Assembly: GCF_036967205.1 (NCBI RefSeq)
Contig: NZ_CP146022.1
Span: 248,001-312,000 of the forward strand
DNA from: Streptomyces sp. Q6
Lineage (GTDB): Bacteria > Actinomycetota > Actinomycetes > Streptomycetales > Streptomycetaceae
DNA length: 64,000 nucleotides
Direction: 5' to 3'
The translations under genes were made by a program, and so were the position numbers. Positions 1 to 8,455 of the stretch are shown piece after piece. Every line of letters begins with the position of its first letter. Positions within the stretch are counted from its first letter, which is position 1. Under the pieces are notes generated by a model. It did no database searches. It was not told the DNA's origin and saw nothing but the letters and a program-made list of their open reading frames with translations.

Positions 1-572
1 CGGACGGGGCCGCCGTGTTCGTGGGTGATCGGCTTGTCCTGCATGTTCAGCGCGACCAGGACGTCGGAGCGACGGGCCTGTTCCAGGGTGAGGCTCTCGC
101 TGTAGGCGCCGTCGAAGCAGGTGAAGCGGATCGCAGCGCCCGGGGAACGCACCCCGGCGTCGTCGAGGATGTCCGCCAGCCTCACACCGTCGAACGGTGT
201 CTTCTCCACGCGCCATCCATCGGTACAGACGACGTCGTGGACGACCCGGGTCTGCGGCATCGCGCGCAGCTGGCCGAGGGTGTAGCTCCTGGGCTTGTCC
301 ACCAATCCCGTGACCCGGAGTCGGTAGTTCGTCTCATCCTTGTGCGGTACCGAGCCGACGATGCTGTAGTACCGGAAGCCGCCGGGATTGGGCAGCAGTC
401 CGGTCGCGCCGGTGGGGTCCACCTGCGAGGCGGCTCCGAGGAACCCCTCCCAACCGCGCTGGAGATAGGGTGCGGCGGCTAGCCCCGCGACCCCGGCGGC
501 GAGCACGCCCAGCATCGCGCGCCGTCCCACCGGTGCGCCTTCGGCGGCCTTCCGCTTCGGTGTTTCCGACAT
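1..572 (-). CDS. Molybdopterin-dependent oxidoreductase (sulfite oxidase/YedY-like), C-terminus cut by window edge
   Basis: Reading from the ATG at 572, about 190 residues are visible before the window ends. Residues 17-28 (GRRAMLGVLAAG) form a twin-arginine export signal. From about residue 84 the molybdopterin-binding oxidoreductase fold (PF00174 type) follows; it contains VVHDVVCTDGW, whose Cys (about residue 116) is the usual molybdenum ligand in sulfite-oxidase-like enzymes. The start is supported by AAAGGAG about 6 nt upstream. The likely role is an exported molybdoenzyme acting on sulfite or oxidised protein or small-molecule substrates. The substrate cannot be told from the sequence, and any C-terminal dimerisation domain lies outside the window. 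Confidence 0.85.
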   Translation of the reverse strand, partial: MSETPKRKAAEGAPVGRRAMLGVLAAGVAGLAAAPYLQRGWEGFLGAASQVDPTGATGLLPNPGGFRYYSIVGSVPHKDETNYRLRVTGLVDKPRSYTLGQLRAMPQTRVVHDVVCTDGWRVEKTPFDGVRLADILDDAGVRSPGAAIRFTCFDGAYSESLTLEQARRSDVLVALNMQDKPITHEHGGPV

Positions 573-694
573 GTCAGTACTCCTTTCCTATGAGGTGGTG
601 ACGGTCTCGTGCGCGGACGAGCACGGTGAAGTGCGCGCCCAAGGTGGTGACTTCACCGTCCGGAACGGTGATGTTCACGGTTCGGCAGGAGGCG

Positions 695-988
695 TCAGGC
701 GCGGACGATCTCGTCGAGGAGAGCGGCCAGTTCCGCGGGGGGACAGGCACGGGGAGTGCCCCGTGGCGATACGACGGAACGTCCGCGGAGAGCTGTGCGC
801 GCGGGTCGGATCCGATCGGGAACATGCCCTTCACAGTCTCGGGTTCCGGAACGCCGAGCAGGGTGTCCATGGACTCGTCGACGTCCGGCAAGCACAAAGG
901 CCGCCGGCTCCCCGCGCATCAGGTCACAGGGGGACGGCAGATGCCAGGCTCCCGGAACGAGAACCAGGGTGGGCCGCTGATCCGTCAT
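695..988 (-). pseudogene. Decayed alpha/beta hydrolase
   Basis: The ATG at 988 opens a typical hydrolase N-terminus (TDQRPTLVLVPGAWHLPS, with the oxyanion-hole strand), but the frame then becomes arginine-rich nonsense before ending in a plausible C-terminal helix (PAELAALLDEIVRA, stop at 695). A second minus-strand frame covering about 800-897 carries a hydrolase-like middle part (DESMDTLLGVPEPE and GSDPRAQLSADVP). The whole stretch is about 98 codons, against about 230-250 for the family. I infer a large internal deletion plus frameshifts. It is divergent from nothing obvious and shares no operon. Confidence 0.55.
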
Positions 989-1366
989 GGTGCGCGTCTC
1001 TCCGTCACCGTACGCAAGCATGTCCGAACGACATGTTCGCCCGCTGAATCCATGTATGTTTCTCCGCGGCCGACGCGATCCGACACATGTCCGTGAGGTC
1101 ATGGACGCCGGGTGCGCCGTGCGTGATGTACACGATGTGCGTGCCGGGTCAGGGCCCGGTGACACGCTCACTCGCCGACGCGCCACGTCGCCGGACCTCG
1201 GAAGGTTGAGGAAGTGTCAACCTTTCCTGCGTGCTCTGGCACATCAGCCCCTATCGTGAGGGGCGAACATGCCAGACGAACTATCCGGCGTCGACACTTA
1301 TCTGCGCGGCATCCTTGACATGGGTACCATGCGCAACGTCAGCCATTTCGAGGGAGTGAACCGGTT
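989..1366. other. Intergenic region with inverted repeat
   Basis: No convincing gene is visible. An inverted repeat, AAGGTTGA (1202-1209) and TCAACCTT (1217-1224), separated by 7 nt, lies about 140 bp upstream of the gene at 1367. A shorter one, CCCCT and AGGGG, lies at 1248-1263. A perfect TTGACA (1315-1320) is present, but no good -10 box follows at 16-18 bp. These could be regulator sites for the downstream gene. Their function is unknown. Confidence 0.4.
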
Positions 1367-1921
1367 GTGACCAGTCAGTCAGCCGCCGCGCTCCGGTCGC
1401 GGTACGTCGAGCAAGCCGCATCGGACCTGGAAGAGAACCGCCGCCTCCAGCAGGAGCTGAAGGAGAGGATCTCGATGTTGAAGCAGGAGGAGGCACTCCT
1501 GCGCGACATCATCAGTCTCGCCGAGCGGTACGAAGGCTTCACCGACGCGTCCCGCCTGCCCGAGCAATCGCAGGACGAGCAGGTCGCGGCGAAGCCGAAG
1601 TCGAGGACGAAGCAGACCCCGGCCGGGGACACTTCGCGACGCACCTCGTCGGCGAAGACCGCGTCGGCGGGTACACCGGCAAAGGCGGCCGCGGAGGGGA
1701 AGCCGCGTCAGGCCCTGCTCGGCGACCTGCTCATGAAGCTGCTCGGGAAGTACGAGGAGCCCCGCCTGGCGAAGGAACTGCGGGACGAACTCCTGAAGAA
1801 GCACCCTGACCGCAATCCCACACCGCAGGTCGTACGGAACACCCTTGAGTCGCTCGTCGCCAAGGGGCGTGTCCAGCGGCACAAGCAGCAGCGCTCCGTG
1901 ATGTACACGCTGGTCAAGTAG
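1367..1921 (+). CDS. Coiled-coil protein with C-terminal winged-helix-like region, function unknown
   Basis: The product is 184 residues from GTG 1367, with GAGGGAG about 10 nt upstream. Residues ~15-55 are a heptad-rich coiled coil (EENRRLQQELKERISMLKQE). Residues ~65-110 are a Lys/Ala/Thr-rich flexible linker. Residues ~112-184 look like a winged helix, with a predicted recognition segment around TPQVVRNTLESLVAKGRV and a wing RHKQQRSVMYTLV. This arrangement suggests a dimeric DNA-binding protein. I do not recognise a named family. It stands alone, with the small gene at 1946-2179 convergent to it. Confidence 0.7.
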   Translation: MTSQSAAALRSRYVEQAASDLEENRRLQQELKERISMLKQEEALLRDIISLAERYEGFTDASRLPEQSQDEQVAAKPKSRTKQTPAGDTSRRTSSAKTASAGTPAKAAAEGKPRQALLGDLLMKLLGKYEEPRLAKELRDELLKKHPDRNPTPQVVRNTLESLVAKGRVQRHKQQRSVMYTLVK

Positions 1922-1945
1922 GACGGCGAAGACCCCCGGGAAATC

Positions 1946-2179
1946 TCAGAGGAACGGTGAGGCCGTCGGGCCGTATCCGAACAGCACCGCGCTCTCCGCC
2001 CAGTTCCACACCTGTACGTCCGTCGGCCGGGCATGCCCTTCGGGCGTCGCCTCACGCTGGGGCAGAGACTCCGCGGTGGCACCCTTCGCCGCGCCTTTCA
2101 CCGTCTGCTTCGCCGCGCCCTTCGCCGTGTGACGACCGTGTCTGACGGTCCGTCCGTATGCGTGCGCCTGAGATGCCAT
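1946..2179 (-). CDS. Small basic-to-acidic protein, unknown
   Basis: The ORF has 77 codons from ATG 2179, with GAGGGCAGG just upstream. The N-terminal half is basic and alanine/lysine repetitive (TAKGAAKQTVKGAAKGATAE) and the C-terminal half ends WNWAESAVLFGYGPTASPFL. The longer in-frame extension upstream is low-quality sequence overlapping the 3' end of ohr, so the short start is preferred. No family is recognised. It is convergent with the gene ending at 1921, and its distance from ohr allows read-through. Confidence 0.4.
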   Translation of the reverse strand: MASQAHAYGRTVRHGRHTAKGAAKQTVKGAAKGATAESLPQREATPEGHARPTDVQVWNWAESAVLFGYGPTASPFL

Positions 2180-2288
2180 GTCCTGCCCTCGCTCATCGGT
2201 CTGCGGAATGGGTGGAAATGAAGAAGGGTGGCGGGCCCCGCGAGGGGGTTGGGGGGTAAGACACGGGACCCGCCGGTCCAGGGGTGGA

Positions 2289-2720
2289 TCAGGAAGCAGC
2301 CGCGTCGGCGTCGATGACGATGGGGATGTTGCCGCGCAAGGCCTTGGAGTACGGGCAGATCTCGTGCGCGGCCAGGGCGAGCTCCTGTGCCGTGGCCCGG
2401 TCGACGCCGCCGAGGACGGGGCGGAGAACCGCGGAGAGGGAGAACTCACCGTCGTCCCCGTGGGTGAGAGTGATCTCGGCGGTGATGGTGGTGCTGGTCA
2501 GTCGTATCTTGCGGGAAGCGGCCGCGCGGCGCAGGGCACCGAGGAAGCAGCCGGCCCAGCCGGCGGCGAGGAGTTGTTCGGGGTTGGTCGCGCCACCCGC
2601 GCCACCGAGCTGCTTGGGGACGGCGAGACTCGTCTCCAGCAGGCTGTCGGAGGAGCGGACATGTCCGCCGTTCCGGCCTTCTCCGTCGACGTCGACAACG
2701 GCGGTGTACGTGACTGCCAT
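2289..2720 (-). CDS. ohr: Organic hydroperoxide resistance protein, Ohr/OsmC family
   Basis: The protein is 143 residues, the usual Ohr length. The two redox cysteines are present in their typical contexts: GWAGCFLGAL (about residue 57) and HEICPYSKALRGNI (about residue 121). In Ohr these form the thiol/disulfide pair that reduces organic and fatty-acid hydroperoxides using lipoylated proteins. GGGAGAG precedes the ATG at 2720. It sits next to katA on the same strand, 248 bp apart, making an oxidative-stress pair. No OhrR repressor gene is adjacent. Confidence 0.93.
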   Translation of the reverse strand: MAVTYTAVVDVDGEGRNGGHVRSSDSLLETSLAVPKQLGGAGGATNPEQLLAAGWAGCFLGALRRAAASRKIRLTSTTITAEITLTHGDDGEFSLSAVLRPVLGGVDRATAQELALAAHEICPYSKALRGNIPIVIDADAAAS

Positions 2721-2760
2721 GGCTACTGCTCTCCCTTAGGTCTGGCGGGTTCCGTGAATC

Positions 2761-2805
2761 TGACGGGCTTGACGGGCCTGATGGGTCTGATGGGTCTGAT
2801 GGGTC
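2761..2805. repeat. Five 9-bp tandem repeats upstream of ohr
   Basis: The plus strand reads tgacgggct, tgacgggcc and then three identical tgatgggtc units, 41-85 bp upstream of the ohr start codon. Just beyond it, CGATGT (2815-2820) and ACATCG (2829-2834) form an inverted repeat. The array lies where the ohr promoter should be. Confidence 0.8.
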
Positions 2806-2968
2806 TGGATCGAACGATGTCCGTGACTACATCGAACGCCTTGCACGTCACCGGTTGAAGTGGTGACTCAATCATGGCAACGCCGTGCATCACCTGTCAA
2901 GGCGGTTACTTTGGGACGGCCACTTCGTGCGCTTCGGGCTGTGCGGCCTCTCGGGGCCAGGCCCGGGA

Positions 2969-4435
2969 TCAGAGGCGGGTGGCTGCCGCCAGGGCCTCGA
3001 TGGCCTTGCGAACGCCTTCTCCGTAGGCCGGGTCGGCCTGCGCGCAGTGGGCGATGTGCCGTTCGACGGTCCGCTGCGACGCGCCGTCGATCGCGCGTGC
3101 CGTGTTGTCGAAGAGGGCCTGCCGCTGCTCAGGACTCATCAGACGGAAGAGGTCGCCGGGCTGCTCGAAGTAGTTGTCGTCGTCCGCTCGGTGGTCGAAG
3201 TGGTCGGCGACGGCGCCCACGGGCCGGCCGGGCTCGCGATACGCGGGCTGTTCCCGCCAGCGCCCGTACGAGTTGGGCTCGACGCCCGGGGTCGATCCCT
3301 GGTTGCGGTCGACGCGCATGGCGCCGTCGCGGTGGTACGAGTTCACCGGGTTCTTCGCGGCGTTGACCGGGATCTGGTGGTGGTTCACGCCGAGGCGGTA
3401 GCGCTGGGCGTCGCCGTAGGCGAAGAGGCGGCCCTGGAGCATACGGTCCGGGGAGAAGCCGATGCCCGGGACGACGTTCGCCGGGGTGAAAGCGACCTGC
3501 TCGACGTCCGCGAAGTAGTTGTCGGGGTTGCGATCGAGCTCCCACTCGCCGACCTCGATCAACGGATAGTCCTTCTTCGACCAGACTTTGGTGAGGTCGA
3601 AGGGGTGGAAGCGGTAGTTCGCCGCGTCGGCTTCCGGCATGACCTGGATGAAGAGTTTCCACTTCGGGAAGTCACCGCGTTCGATCGCGTCGAAGAGGTC
3701 GCGCTGATGGGACTCGCGGTCGTTGCCGATGAGGGTTTCTGCCTCGGCGTCGGTGAGGTTCCTGATGCCCTGCCGGGTGCGGTGGTGGAACTTAACCCAG
3801 AACCGCTCACCGTCGGCGTTGACCAGGCTGTAGGTGTGCGAGCCGAAGCCGTGCATGTGCCGGTACGAGGCGGGGATGCCGCGCTCGGACATCACGATGG
3901 TGACCTGGTGCAGGGCCTCGGGGAGGCTCGTCCAGAAGTCCCAGTTGTTCTCGGCGTCGCGGAGGTTGGTGCGCGGGTCGCGCTTGACCGCGTGGTTCAG
4001 GTCGGGGAACTTCAGCGGGTCGCGGAAGAAGAACACCGGGGTGTTGTTGCCGACCAGATCCCAGTTGCCTTCGTCGGTGTAGAACTTCAGGGCGAAACCG
4101 CGGATGTCCCGCTCCGCGTCGGCCGCTCCCCGCTCACCGGCGACGGTCGAGAACCGGGCGAACAGGTCTGTCCTCTTGCCGACTTCGGAGAAGAGGTCCG
4201 CGCTCGTGTACCGCGTGATGTCCCGCGTCACCGTGAACGTGCCGAACGCGCCCGATCCCTTGGCGTGCATCCGGCGCTCCGGGATGACCTCACGGTCGAA
4301 GTGGGCCAGCTTCTCCAGGAGCCACACGTCCTGGAGGAGGATCGGACCGCGCGGGCCGGCCGTGAGGGAATTCTGGTTGTCGGGGATCGGCGCACCGGCC
4401 GCCGTCGTCAACGGTTCCTGATTGTCGTCGGGCAT
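2969..4435 (-). CDS. katA: Monofunctional haem catalase
   Basis: The product is 488 residues, a small-subunit (clade 3) catalase that disproportionates hydrogen peroxide. The distal-side His is in [14 protein letters not shown], the catalytic Asn in [13 protein letters not shown], and the proximal haem-ligand Tyr in [14 protein letters not shown]. The start ATG 4435 ([14 protein letters not shown]) has GAGGAGCGAG upstream; the 42-residue upstream extension looks non-coding. It is divergent from the SDR gene at 4741. No catalase regulator such as CatR or FurA is next to it. Confidence 0.95.
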   Translation of the reverse strand: MPDDNQEPLTTAAGAPIPDNQNSLTAGPRGPILLQDVWLLEKLAHFDREVIPERRMHAKGSGAFGTFTVTRDITRYTSADLFSEVGKRTDLFARFSTVAGERGAADAERDIRGFALKFYTDEGNWDLVGNNTPVFFFRDPLKFPDLNHAVKRDPRTNLRDAENNWDFWTSLPEALHQVTIVMSERGIPASYRHMHGFGSHTYSLVNADGERFWVKFHHRTRQGIRNLTDAEAETLIGNDRESHQRDLFDAIERGDFPKWKLFIQVMPEADAANYRFHPFDLTKVWSKKDYPLIEVGEWELDRNPDNYFADVEQVAFTPANVVPGIGFSPDRMLQGRLFAYGDAQRYRLGVNHHQIPVNAAKNPVNSYHRDGAMRVDRNQGSTPGVEPNSYGRWREQPAYREPGRPVGAVADHFDHRADDDNYFEQPGDLFRLMSPEQRQALFDNTARAIDGASQRTVERHIAHCAQADPAYGEGVRKAIEALAAATRL

Positions 4436-4740
4436 GGCTCGCTCCTCGATGAGTACCCCAGTGACTGTCACCTTGGCCGGCACGGCAACTGCCGCTGTGT
4501 GCGCCTCGGTTGGAACATGTCTACGCCAGGGTGTGCCGCGAAGGCGAGCCTGGACACACATGTGCAGTCATGCGGCATACCGACATCAGTTCAATGACTT
4601 ACCTGCCTCGGCCTCGCGCCCGGCCGGCGCCGGCCGCTCGCAGCCAATCGACGGAGGACCGATGCCGACGCCGGAAGCAGAGTGGGAGCAGCCGCACCGG
4701 CTCCCCCTCCCCTACGGCAACAGACACGAAAGGCAGTCTC
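4436..4740. promoter_or_regulatory. Divergent intergenic region between katA and SDR genes
   Basis: These 305 bp must contain both promoters. The only symmetric element I see is a short palindrome, GTGACTGTCAC at 4461-4471, in the katA leader. No tandem repeats or convincing -35/-10 pairs were recognised. Confidence 0.35.
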
Positions 4741-5580
4741 ATGGCTACGACATGGTTGATCACCGGCGCTTCCCGAGGTTTCGGGCGCGCCTTGGCGGAA
4801 GCGGTACTGGCGGCCGGTGACCAGCTCGTGGCGACGGCCCGTCGGCCGGAGCAGCTGGCGGATCTGGTCGCTCGCCACGGCGACCGGGTGTGCGTGACGG
4901 CTCTGGACGTCACCGACCCGGCCGCCGCACGCGACGCGGTACAGGCGGGCCTCGCTGCCTTCGGCCGGCTGGATGTGGTCGTGAACAACGCCGGCTACGC
5001 CAACAGCGGCCCCATCGAGGAGATGACGGAGGACGACTTCCGCGCCCAGTTCGAGGCGAACTTCTTCGGGGTCGTGAACGTCACCCGAGCCGCACTCCCC
5101 GTACTGCGCGGGCGGCGCGCCGGGACGTTCGTACAGTTCTCGTCGCTCGGCGGACGGGTCGGCGGCACTCCGGGCATGGGCGCCTACCAGAGCGCCAAGT
5201 TCGCGGTGGAGGGCTTCTCCGAGGTCCTGGCCAGCGAGGTCGCCCCGTTCGGTGTGAACGTCGTCATCGTCGAGCCCGGCGCGTTCCGGACCGACTGGCA
5301 GGGCGCGTCGATGGAGCTCCACACGGTGGGCGCCGACTACGAGGAGACCGTCGGCGCCATGAACAAGTACCGGGCGGAGAACAACGGCACGCAGCCCGGG
5401 GACCCGGTCCGCGCGGCCCGGGTGCTCATCGACGTCGTACGCGACGACGACCCGCCGCGCCGCCTCCTCCTCGGCGCCCAGGCCGTGTCCATGGCGCTGG
5501 AGGCCGGCGAGGCGCGCGCCGCGGAGACGCGGAAGTGGGCCGCGGCCAGCGGCGCCGCGGACTTCCCGGCCGGCGAGTGA
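4741..5580 (+). CDS. Short-chain dehydrogenase/reductase
   Basis: This is a classical SDR of 279 residues. The NAD(P)-binding TGASRGFG is at residues 8-15, NNAG at about 82-85, the catalytic Ser in FSSLGG (about 135) and the Y-x3-K pair in AYQSAKFAVEG (about 149-153). ATG 4741 follows an AAAGG box; longer upstream reading frames are spurious. The next gene is a paralogue in the same direction, 98 bp downstream, so they probably arose by duplication and may be cotranscribed. The substrate cannot be predicted. Confidence 0.9.
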   Translation: MATTWLITGASRGFGRALAEAVLAAGDQLVATARRPEQLADLVARHGDRVCVTALDVTDPAAARDAVQAGLAAFGRLDVVVNNAGYANSGPIEEMTEDDFRAQFEANFFGVVNVTRAALPVLRGRRAGTFVQFSSLGGRVGGTPGMGAYQSAKFAVEGFSEVLASEVAPFGVNVVIVEPGAFRTDWQGASMELHTVGADYEETVGAMNKYRAENNGTQPGDPVRAARVLIDVVRDDDPPRRLLLGAQAVSMALEAGEARAAETRKWAAASGAADFPAGE

Positions 5581-5678
5581 GGGTCACACCCACCACTACC
5601 CCATTCCCTCCCCTCATCCCCTCCGCCCTTCCCTGCTCCCCTACGTCCCACCTCTCATCGTTCGAAGGAGATCACTCC

Positions 5679-6536
5679 ATGTCTCGTAGGACCTGGCTCA
5701 TCACCGGCGCTTCCAGCGGACTCGGCAAGGCCCTCGCCGAGCACGTCCTGGCTCAGGGCGACCAGGTGGTGGCGACCGCCAGCTCGACCCAGGCCACCGC
5801 CGAACTGGCCGCGCGATACCCGCAGACCGCGCTCGCGGTGAAGCTCGACGTCACCGACGCCGGGGACCGGCTGGCGGGCGTGCGCGCCGCCGAGGAACGT
5901 TTCGGCGGCATCGACGTCCTCGTCAACAACGCCGCCATCGACTTCGTGGGCGCCCTTGAGGAACAGGAGGAGAGCGACTACCGCGGGCTGTTCGAGGTCA
6001 ACTTCTTCGGCGCGGTCGCCCTCACCCGGGCCGTGCTGCCCGGGATGCGCGCGCGGCGCACCGGCACCGTCGTCAACGTCTCCTCGATGGACGGCCTGGC
6101 GAGCCTGCCCGCGAACGGCTACTACTCGGCCAGCAAGTTCGCGCTGGAGGGCTTCACCGAGGCCCTGTGGCAGGAGATCGAACCGATCGGCCTGCACGCG
6201 ATGATCATCCAGCCCGGTTCCTTCCGCACCGGCATCGAGAACCGGACGAAGGTCTCCGGCGAGGCCATCGCGGACTACGCGGCCACGGCCGGCGCGTTCC
6301 GCACGATGATGGGCAGCCTGACGCCGGAGATGTTCCCGGGCGACCCGGAGCGGGCAGCCGAGGCGATCCTTCGGGCGGTGACCGCTCCGAAGCCCGCACA
6401 CTGGGTCGTGCTGGGCAGCGACGCCCAGCGGCGTATCGGCGTCAAGCTCGACCAGTTGCGGGCCGAGTTCGAGGCCGGCCGGGAGCTGGCCTTCAGCACC
6501 GACTTCCCGGGCGCCGCCGACAACGCGGTGCTCTGA
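5679..6536 (+). CDS. Short-chain dehydrogenase/reductase (paralogue of upstream gene)
   Basis: The product is 285 residues. It has TGASSGLG near the N-terminus, VNNAA in place of NNAG, VSSMDG with the catalytic Ser, and YYSASKFALEG with the Tyr/Lys pair. GAAGGAG lies 8 nt before ATG 5679. It is similar over its whole length to the SDR at 4741-5580, including the ALxFGxVxxTRAxLP and PGxFRT segments. A short tandem repeat and a hairpin terminator follow the stop. Confidence 0.9.
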   Translation: MSRRTWLITGASSGLGKALAEHVLAQGDQVVATASSTQATAELAARYPQTALAVKLDVTDAGDRLAGVRAAEERFGGIDVLVNNAAIDFVGALEEQEESDYRGLFEVNFFGAVALTRAVLPGMRARRTGTVVNVSSMDGLASLPANGYYSASKFALEGFTEALWQEIEPIGLHAMIIQPGSFRTGIENRTKVSGEAIADYAATAGAFRTMMGSLTPEMFPGDPERAAEAILRAVTAPKPAHWVVLGSDAQRRIGVKLDQLRAEFEAGRELAFSTDFPGAADNAVL

Positions 6537-6560
6537 CCCGCAGCCTGAACAGACCTGACT

Positions 6561-6612
6561 CGTAGCTCCGAGCCGTAGCTCCGAGCCGTAGCTCTGAGCC
6601 GTAGCTCCACTC
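6561..6612. repeat. Four 13-bp tandem repeats
   Basis: The unit cgtagctccgagc occurs at 6561, 6574, 6587 (one change) and 6600 (diverged 3' end), in the gap between the second SDR gene and its terminator. Confidence 0.9.
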
Positions 6613-6620
6613 GTACGACA

Positions 6621-6653
6621 GACGGGCGGCCTCCATGACGGGGGCCGCCCGTC
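6621..6653. terminator. Hairpin between convergent SDR and aldehyde dehydrogenase genes
   Basis: GACGGGCGGCC (6621-6631) pairs perfectly with GGCCGCCCGTC (6643-6653) across an 11-nt loop. It lies between the convergent stops at 6536 and 6715, so it can act in both directions. Confidence 0.8.
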
Positions 6654-6714
6654 CGCTTTCCGGAACGACACCCCTGCCAGCCCCGGTCACCCGCACTCTG
6701 CCGCGCTCACCGGT

Positions 6715-8157
6715 TCAGACGGTGACGGTCTTGTACTCGGTGTAGGTGCCGAGGCCGACCGCGCCGTACTCGCGACCGATGCCGCTGGACTTGAAGCCGC
6801 CGAACGGGCCGTCGAAGGCGACGGAGGCGCCGTTGACCGTGACGGTGCCGGTACGGATGCGGCGGGCGACGGCGAGGGCGTGCTCCTCGTCGCGGGACCA
6901 GACGCCGCCGGACAGGCCGTACTCGGAGTCGTTGGCGATACGGACGGCGTCGTCCTCGTCGTCGTAGGCGATGACGACGAGGACCGGGCCGAAGATCTCC
7001 TCCTGCGCGATCCGCATGGAGTTGTCGACGTCGGCGAAGACGGTGGGGGTCACGTAGTTGCCCCGCTCCAGGCCCTCGGGGATCTGCGGACCGCCGACGA
7101 CGAGGCGGGCGCCTTCCTCGATACCGAGCTGGATGTAGTCGCGGACCCGCTTCTGCTGGTCGGGGCGGATCATCGGGCCGATGAAGGTGTCGGGGTCGTC
7201 GGGGTCGCCGACCTTCAGTGATCCGACCAGGTCCTTGAGGGCGGTCACGACTTCTTCGTACGTCTCGCGCGGGGCCAGGATGCGGGTCTGGGCGATGCAC
7301 GACTCGCCGTTGTTGAGCAGGGAGCCGAACTTCAGGCCCGCGACGGCCTTCTCGATGTCGGCGTCGGGCAGGATGACGGCCGCCGACTTGCCGCCCAGTT
7401 CCAGGCTGACCCGCTTGAGCTGTTCGCCCGCGATCGAGGCGATGCGGCGCCCTGCGCGGGTCGAGCCGGTGAAGGCGATCTTGTCGACGTCCGGGTGCGA
7501 CACCAGGTGCTCGCTGGTCTCCCGGTCCGCGGGCAGCACGCTGACGACTCCCTCGGGCAGGCCCACCCGCTGGAGCAGCTCGGCGAGGAAGCCCATGCTC
7601 AGCGAGTTCTCCGGAGACACCTTGAGGACCACGGAGTTGCCCGCGAGCAACGCGGGGATGATCTTGGAGGTGGCCGAGGAGAAGGGTGAGTTCCACGGGA
7701 TCACGGCGGCCACGACGCCGACGGCTTCGCGGCGCACGACGCTGCGTGCCGGGGACGACGGGTCCGAGGGGGCGAGGGTCTCCTCCCAGGCAAACTCCTC
7801 GGCCGCCTTCAGGTAGGCGTTCGCCTGGCGGGTCAGGCCGGGCTGCCCGGCCCGGGTGAACCAGCCCGCGGAGCCGCTCTCCAGGGAGATCAGGTGGGCG
7901 GCCTTCTCGGCGTTCTCCTCGCGCAGCGCGTTGAACCTGCGCAACAGCGCGATCCGCTCCGCCGGAGGGGTCAGCCGCCACTCACCCCCGTCGAACGACG
8001 CTCGGGCCGCGGCCACAGCCCGGTCGATGTCCGCCGGCCGCGCCTGGGCCACACGTCCGATCAGGGACTGGTCGTGCGGCGAGACGATGTCGAGCAGTTC
8101 GGTGTCGCTCGGCTCGACCCAGGATCCGCCGATGAAAAGCCGGTCGTAGGTGATCAT
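6715..8157 (-). CDS. NAD(P)-dependent aldehyde dehydrogenase
   Basis: The protein is 480 residues, standard for the family. The general-base Glu lies in SLELGGKSA (about residue 252) and the catalytic Cys in NNGESCIAQTR (about 286). The cofactor-site motif IPWNSP and the C-terminal GFKSSGIGREYG are present. It would oxidise an aldehyde to the acid; the substrate is unknown. A TetR-type operator-like sequence lies about 50 bp upstream of the start. It is convergent with the SDR pair. Confidence 0.92.
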   Translation of the reverse strand: MITYDRLFIGGSWVEPSDTELLDIVSPHDQSLIGRVAQARPADIDRAVAAARASFDGGEWRLTPPAERIALLRRFNALREENAEKAAHLISLESGSAGWFTRAGQPGLTRQANAYLKAAEEFAWEETLAPSDPSSPARSVVRREAVGVVAAVIPWNSPFSSATSKIIPALLAGNSVVLKVSPENSLSMGFLAELLQRVGLPEGVVSVLPADRETSEHLVSHPDVDKIAFTGSTRAGRRIASIAGEQLKRVSLELGGKSAAVILPDADIEKAVAGLKFGSLLNNGESCIAQTRILAPRETYEEVVTALKDLVGSLKVGDPDDPDTFIGPMIRPDQQKRVRDYIQLGIEEGARLVVGGPQIPEGLERGNYVTPTVFADVDNSMRIAQEEIFGPVLVVIAYDDEDDAVRIANDSEYGLSGGVWSRDEEHALAVARRIRTGTVTVNGASVAFDGPFGGFKSSGIGREYGAVGLGTYTEYKTVTV

Positions 8158-8202
8158 GTGCGCTCTCTCTTCCCGTGCTGGCCGGTTGGGCGCCCTTCTT
8201 AA

Positions 8203-8222
8203 CTGTCACTTAAATGTAGCAC
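8203..8222. promoter_or_regulatory. TetR-operator-like sequence upstream of aldehyde dehydrogenase
   Basis: CTGTCACTTAAATGTAGCAC matches 16 of 20 positions of the palindrome found between the MFS exporter and TetR genes (15304-15323). It lies 46-65 bp upstream of the ATG at 8157. Its own symmetry is poor, so the assignment is tentative. Confidence 0.4.
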
Positions 8223-8455
8223 TTGTGGCAGCACATTGCACACACCAGGGGCGATGAGTGAGTGATGCTCCCCCTCACAGCATCTCTCGATGGGTGTGCC
8301 GGTCCGTGGAGACACGTTTCTCCCTCAGTCGAATGACTGCCCGGTGTCGCACTCCCGCCCGACCGTCATCTGACGGATGCATGGGCCTTCGCGGCGGGCG
8401 AGAGTGTGTGTCGCCAGCCCGTTCCGGGCGACGTTCACACACGAGAGGCTTCGAC

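Noticed and set aside
571-1047. A plus-strand 158-codon frame near the window start
   Set aside because: It has no family motif and overlaps the molybdoenzyme start and the decayed hydrolase on the other strand, whose coding signal is better.
4890-6536. A 548-codon open frame running through both SDR genes
   Set aside because: Its first two thirds are Arg-rich out-of-frame translation of the first SDR; only the part from 5679 is the real second SDR.
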